In this document: positions 58,625-64,000 of the stretch, piece after piece | Layout: every line of letters starts with the position of its first letter | Numbering within the stretch: position 1 is the stretch's first letter | The notes under the pieces: model-generated | Databases searched by the model: none | Told to the model about the DNA's origin: nothing | Seen by the model: only the letters and a program-made list of their open reading frames with translations | Translations under genes and position numbers: made by a program | DNA from: Schizophyllum amplum | Taxonomy: Eukaryota > Basidiomycota > Agaricomycetes > Agaricales > Schizophyllaceae | Direction of reading: 5' to 3' | DNA: 64,000 bases | Assembly: GCA_007026445.1 (NCBI GenBank) | Contig: VDMD01000041.1 | Coordinates: forward strand, 62,001-126,000

Positions 58625-61566
58625 ATGGCTGCGTATCTCCCCATTCTTCTCGGCTCAGTCGCCAACACCAGCGCCATCTCCGATGACTCCTCAGTCACCA
58701 CCCAGCCCAGAGGCCAGGTCGACTATCTCTCCCACGAATGGCTCGAGGAGGACGTGTGGAAGTCATGGCGCAACATGACCAAGCAGAAGAACGAAATTGC
58801 CAACGGCGCGCGTCTCGAGAACGCGAGCTGGAGGACCTGGTGGAAGCAGCGGAACGGGCTGAAGACGATCAGCCCTGAGACCCTGAACTGGTACGTCCCC
58901 GTCGGCTGAGACGGACGTCTTGCTCAACAGCGGTCTCTTCGTTTGCTAGGCTCAAGGACTCGGACGTCACATGGCTCTACGGGCCCCTTCACACGGCCGT
59001 CGAGTGGACACCCCCGCCGCAGCCCAAGCCAGATCCCACATCGGTAGATGACAGAGCCGCCGCGTCTGCCCACGACCGTCTCAACCTCAGCTCGCCGTAT
59101 ATTCGGCACAAACCTATTTTGAAGCACCGCAGTATATCGGAGCTTCTCACAAGCGAACTTCCTCCCAGCCCCCTCTTCAGTCCCGCCGAAAGCGAGGACG
59201 AAGGCGATGGAAAACCGGCCGCGGCGACCCACTTGGACACTGTGCCCGAAGCCGAAGAGGATGAAGATGTCGCGGGCGTGAGGCGTCCCCAGCTCATGTA
59301 CACGAAATCCGATTCGCACATCGCTAAATGGCCGGATCGCGCTTTCCGCAAAGACTCCCCGCCACGCGTCGAACCCCCTCACCATCCTATCGATAACGTG
59401 AATCTCCACGAACAACGCCCGACGCATCAGCTCTATTCTCATAACAGCGATCCGAGCAAGCAGAAGAAGCACATCAGCTTCAACACGTTCGTCGAGCAAT
59501 GCATCGCCATCGACAAGCCCCCCGAGGCGGGTGCCACCACAATCGATAGTGGACCTTCGAACGACGTCGTCGTCGGCTCTGACGCATGGCGGCGCAAGGC
59601 TGCCCTCAATAAGGGACATTGGGTTCAGTATGATGACGGGTGAGTTCTTTGCTATTGAGTCGAGGCTCATGTCTGACGCATGCGTCAGGTACGACGAGGA
59701 AGAGGAAGAAGAAAATGACGACGGCGAGAGTTCGCCTTGGGACAACACCAACGAGAGCGCCATCGGTAGCGACGAATCGGACGAGGATGACGACGGTTTC
59801 ATCCAGATGCGTGGATCGTCGTATCACAAGCCGACCACCAAACCGCGGTCCAAGACCAAGAGGTCCGAGTCGTCCGTCTCTACATCCTCGTCGTCTTCGT
59901 CGGGGTCCCGCCCGCGGCGCAAGTCGTCATCAGGGAACCGACTTTCACCTTCCTTCTATCGCGTCAACGGTCGTAAACCTTCGTTGGAAGAGCCGAAGCC
60001 TCCCGTGCACGTCACTATTGCTCCTATCGCGCCCACGATACTCAAGGTCGACAAATATCCCGAAGATAGCGTCAACGGGTGGGTCGAGGGCCTCGGCGAC
60101 GACGGCGACGACGATAGCGGCTACAAGTACTACGGCAAGTGGTCGAAGAACGGCCTTCGCGACGATAGCAACGTGCCCGTCGAGCTCGTCTACGTACCTC
60201 CAGTGGGTCACCAGAGCGACCAGTACGAAAGCGACGGAGGACCTGTTGAGCCCTCTACGCCGCGCGTCGGGTTCGACCGGCCACGCAGCACCGTTGCGCA
60301 GGACGAGGGCGCCGAGGAGGAGCGCGTAGACGACGTGGACGTTCGGGAGGACAACGGGCCAGATGGTAAGCTGAAGTGTATTGGTGACCTCCCGGTGACC
60401 CGAATTTTAACAGCTACGCAGACGCAGACGCGCGCCTTGTAGGCGCGCGGCAGGTCGTGCCAGTTGTGATGCGCACGTCGCCCACGACGGAGTCACGGGA
60501 GCTAGGGGAGGGGGAGTTGCAAGAGGAGGACGCGTACGACTATTTTGCCGGTCCTGACATGGGGTCGGTGGAAGACTTTGGCGCCAGGAGGAGGGCGCGC
60601 GGTGGGAGGGAGGAAAGGAAGGAGAGTGGGCAGGAGATTGAGGAGGTGCTCCGAGGACGTTCCCGTTCACGCTCAAGATCAAGAACACCATCGCCCCAGC
60701 TTGTCTCGCCATCGCCGAAGACAGATATCTTAATACCACGATCATCATCCGGATCGTCTCTACTCCCGCCCACCGTGCGCGGACGGCCAACATCACCAAC
60801 ACAACCTGCACCGAACCGTGGGCGGTCATCCACACGGACGTCTTCATCATTCTCCGATCGCGGTTCGCCGATTGGCAGCGTCGGCAGCTGTAGCTCGAGT
60901 AGTTTGTCGCCGGACGGCGTTGTTTGTTCTGGCAGCACTTACGCGAACGGTCGCTCAGGCGGACGAGACCGAGAACGCGGGAGGGATCGGGCGGGCAAGC
61001 GCTTGAGCTCGAGCATGAGTCCCGGCTCGCCGGACTCGGCTGAGGGCGCACGCGCAAGTCTGGACGCTGTCGCGGCGAGCGCCATAGCGGACAAGAACGC
61101 GAGCAATACCACGATCACGCCCTCGACGGCAGGCGAGAAGCACGAACACAGCGAGGCTGAGAGCAAGGCGAATGGGATCCCTAGCGGGATTACGAAGTCG
61201 AGGCCAGTTGTCGCGCAGTCGGGGACATCTGTGCCCCCGTCGCCAACCCGCACACATGGGAGAACTCTCAGCGCCTCGCTACCGAGTGTGTCTACGAGCA
61301 CGACCCCGCCGTCGAGAAGCACGGACGATCCCCCGCATTCGCGATCGCCTATCTCACCCGCGTCCTCCTCGTCCCCTTCCTCGCCGCACACCTCATCGCA
61401 CAGGAAGACGGCGAGCATCAACTCGCTTCAGCAGAATCTAGAGCCTGAGGGGACAATCGTGGGTCGCGCAATCGACGCTGTCTCGTCCGCGGGCGCATTC
61501 CTCGGTCTATGGCACAACAACCATACCCACAACCACCATACCACGCAAGGTTCGCAGGCCCACTGA
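58625..61566 (+). CDS. REG1: Reg1-like protein phosphatase 1 regulatory subunit (DUF1752 domain)
   Basis: Yeast Reg1 targets the PP1 catalytic subunit Glc7 to Snf1 kinase and maintains glucose repression. The N-terminal region shows VDYLSHEWLEEDVWKSWRNM and ARLENASWRTWWKQRNGL, the short helical GATA-like/DUF1752 domain seen in Reg1 and AreA-type proteins. KHISFNTFVEQCIAID carries the PP1-docking RVxF-like site (HISF) in the same surroundings as in Reg1. The rest is long and disordered: acidic runs (EEEEEENDD), Ser/Arg tracts (RSRSRSRSRTPSPQ) and a C-terminal IVGRAIDAVSSAGAFLGLW block. Introns are near 58890-58950, 59640-59690 and 60365-60415. The start at 58625 (MAAYLPILLGSVANT) is the first ATG in frame. 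Glucose regulation here is inferred from the family. Confidence 0.8.
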
Positions 61567-63877
61567 GGGGGCTGCTCCTGCATACGTGCGTTGGTCGGCT
61601 TATTCGCTATTTATCCTCCTGCCCACCCGACACCACACCGTCCGGTGCATCATTTACGTGTACGCTTCCCTCCTGCCCCCTTTCATATCCCCTGCCTTGC
61701 CCTCTCGCTTGCGTCTCCACCTTGTGGTGTCGGGATTGCGCGGTGGCACTTGGCCTTTCGTCTGACGTCTGCACCCTTTTCTTCGTCGGGACAACGTATG
61801 ATACTAATGTGCATTAGTGTATATAATTGCTTGGCTTCGCGGTTCGTATCCTATACGCTTCGGTCCATATCATCTTTTTCTGTCTCTCATTCTCAACTCA
61901 TTCTCGCATTCTCTTGCCTGTCCGAGCATAGCACGCATACAATACTTCGTGTATTTCTATTGATTCGCGAATCGCCAATAGATTGCATGGTCTACACGAA
62001 TCTGTGTCAGTAAGTATCGCTGAACATCACGCCTGCCTGCGCATGTGGCGGGCCAGGTCCAGGGTCCTTTTGCAAAGCCTTGCTGCTGCCAAACTTGCCC
62101 TTCGAGGACTGTTCCAGGATCCCTCTGAGTCGAACGTATGTAGTCTCCCGCAGCGGACATTCCTCGAAGGTCCCTGTCCGGCTGAGCAGTACGGCTTGTG
62201 CTGTACCGTGCTGTACCGTCCTTCTATCGGCTTGTCTGTGATACGCGTGGGTATAATTATTGACAATGCGCAACATGCACGTAGCTCGATTGGGCAAGGT
62301 TTGTCGCTGGAATAGAAAGAAACAGCCGGCATGAATGACGAGCAATGGAGCCGATATAGCAGGCCGACAGCCATAGTAAGCCACTTGGGTTGCACTTGAA
62401 GCTTGAAGCTCATGAAGGTCCGGGCGCCTCGATAAGCACCGATTGGGCTCCCAGCAGTTCTCGGCGTGTCTGCCAGATTGCTGTATCCCGAGACGGCCAT
62501 TCGTCGCGGCGTAAACAAGCTTGAACAGCTATCAAGTGTCAGAGCGTGGACCAGGCGTTGACGCGACTCAACCGAAAGAAGCACCTCTTTAGACCCAGAC
62601 TGGGCAGGAGCGCGTCCGGTTGGTGGAAGGCTGGCATGTGCGTTATATCCGAGTTGGCCCCGGGCATCATGGTGAGTAAGTAAGGAAGGATACGTTGAGG
62701 GTGAGCGCCACAGCTCGCCGTGCGGCCGGCACGCAGGGACGACTTCCAAAATGCAGGGGCCGCTCCATCGCTGCGGTGGCAACCAACAGGCGACCAAATA
62801 GAAGGAGCATCAGTGAGTGGCAGGAAGCTTCGCGTGCGCCACGTTTACTTTGTGGGTAGAGTGAACGTTACTTCGCCCGAGTTTTCGGCGGCGTGAGTAC
62901 ACTGGGGCTACTTCAATTAGCTGACCCTATGTCGATATCGATAGCCATAAAATCTAATCCCACCGTCTGCCACTAGAGGAAGAGTTGCATAGAATCGACG
63001 CAAGGGCTGTCAAGAGCGTCAAGGAGAGCGGCAGAAAAAATGGACACTGCACGCAACTGGATCATCGCGAAGGCTGAACCTGTACGCGACTCTGAGTGCG
63101 GCATACTATCACTGTTGCAGTGATTCAAACGATTGAGTGATTCAAAAACGCTTTATTTCTGCGATTGCGCTTCTGGACGCTATCCCACACACTCTAAAGT
63201 TTGTATGCATATACTGTAAGCTATCCAGTACCTACATGTGAAGTTAGGGAGCGAGAGGTTGCCGAGAACAACCTGCAGAAAATCGAGAGTCGCTTTGCCA
63301 GGTGTCACGAAGTGTGACGGCTCAGTTGCACCGGTCTCAGTGCTCTTCTCCCCGCCCTACTTCGCATACGGCAGTGAAATGATCTCAACTATAACTCTAG
63401 AAGCTTTGAGAAGATTTGGTCCAGGGACGACGGCGATGTCAGTCGACCAACAGTGGCGGTGACAGTGTGTCACGCTTTTGAATCACTGCGTGTTTCTTCA
63501 GATCTCCCCCGCCAGGGCCTGTACCGCGCCAAGGATATTCGGAGAGTCTTTAACTAGGTTAAAGTCAACACAGACGAAAAATCAGGACGAGAAAAGTACG
63601 GGAAGATATCGAAATCGCGTTTTTTGAATCACTGCAACAGTGATAGTACTGACCGCCCATGTTCAACGTCATGACTTGGCGCGTCAGCGAAATGGACAGT
63701 GTGGGACGAACAAACGCACCATCTAGATGCTCGTGCAGCGTGGAATGCGCACGCGTCCCGGTCGTGCAACTGTATCCTGAAGTCCCGTGACCGCATTCTG
63801 CCGTGTGCGCGAGGTGGCTTATTAGGGCGCCTAAACGCCTTCCTTCGCTCACACCACCATCATCGATACACGAGGCC
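61567..63877. other. Intergenic region, REG1-like to BTB gene
   Basis: About 2.3 kb. It contains a TTGAAGC-type motif (62395-62410) and the TA-flanked inverted-repeat element at 63106-63646. A 256-codon minus ORF (62027-62797) lacks any recognisable domain and is not called. Confidence 0.55.
63106..63646. mobile_element. MITE-like element with mariner-type TA flanks
   Basis: Perfect 24-base terminal inverted repeats, starting CTATCACTGTTGCAG, lie at 63106-63129 and 63623-63646. Each is bounded by TA (63104-63105 and 63647-63648), as expected for the duplicated TA target of Tc1/mariner transposons. A second pair of inverted motifs of the type AGTGATTCAAAA(A)GC lies inside at 63136-63151 and 63474-63487, resembling subterminal transposase-binding sites. 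At 541 bases with no transposase ORF it is non-autonomous. Confidence 0.85.
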
Positions 63878-64000
63878 ATGACGAGGAACGAGACCACACA
63901 ATCCCGCCTCGCGACGGCGCCGTTCGATGACGAGGCAGCGGACGTCGTCCTGCGCAGCTCAGACGGTGTCGACTTCCGCGTCTACAAGGTCTTGCTGTCG
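63878..64000 (+). CDS. BTB/POZ-domain protein (5' end only)
   Basis: Only 41 codons lie in the window, beginning [40 protein letters not shown] is the start of a BTB/POZ domain in the form common in agaricomycetes (D-x-x-L-R-S-x-D ... F-R-V-x-K-x-L-L). BTB proteins dimerise and often serve as Cullin-3 adaptors, but these short fungal members are mostly uncharacterised. The gene runs off the right edge, so its length and other domains are not known. Confidence 0.8.
   Translation, partial: MTRNETTQSRLATAPFDDEAADVVLRSSDGVDFRVYKVLLS

Noticed and set aside
62027..62797. Minus-strand ORF of 256 codons
   Set aside because: No domain, biased composition and no splice or promoter support; probably chance in a GC-rich intergenic region.
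1..64000. CRISPR array, rRNA or bacterial operon structure
   Set aside because: No regularly spaced repeats, no rRNA sequence and pervasive short introns; the window is eukaryotic.

Overview
The window looks like nuclear DNA of a filamentous basidiomycete, most likely an agaricomycete (inference). Genes are packed on both strands and are cut by many short introns of about 45-65 bases with GT...AG ends. The protein set is fungal: a fused Egt1 ergothioneine enzyme, a She3-like coiled-coil protein, an Snt2 chromatin protein, a Reg1-type PP1 subunit, and expanded F-box and BTB families. No rRNA, tRNA, CRISPR array, plasmid or phage feature was seen.

Layout. 1-2.7 kb: VPS25 (ESCRT-II) and a zinc-free MDR reductase, both minus. 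3.2-20 kb: three full paralogous F-box/LRR-like genes (two minus, one plus) and one decayed copy, interleaved with EGT1 (plus), a She3-like gene (minus) and a GYP8/TBC1D20-type Rab-GAP (plus). A 0.5 kb foldback element lies at 9.7-10.3 kb. 20-27 kb, all plus: an orphan protein, an HMG-box protein, a small protein made of two degenerate Ran-binding domains, and a RING coiled-coil protein. 27.5-55.5 kb, all minus: a Nup2/RanBP3-like protein, a membrane hybrid histidine kinase, a Doa4/USP8-type deubiquitinase, SNT2, ALG5, an RPP40-like RNase P subunit, HMG-CoA synthase, a short-chain dehydrogenase and an MFS permease. 55.5-58.6 kb: no recognisable gene. 58.6-61.6 kb: REG1-like (plus). 61.6-63.9 kb: intergenic DNA with a TA-flanked inverted-repeat element. 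63.9 kb to the end: start of a BTB/POZ gene.

Most genes are unrelated housekeeping functions and do not form a pathway cluster. Two local relationships stand out. The tandem Ran-binding-domain gene (24-25.4 kb) shares intron positions and phases with the single Ran-binding domain of the nearby RanBP3-like gene, which points to duplication and divergence from one ancestor. The F-box family has expanded locally, with a pseudogene next to an intact copy. Three otherwise conserved genes carry apparent small indel or splice lesions at key places: the deubiquitinase His box, the histidine kinase H-box donor, and the region after the HMG box. These are either real lesions or base-level assembly errors, and anyone using these gene models should know about them.

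CDS coordinates run from the start codon to the stop codon and include introns. Splice sites were read by eye.
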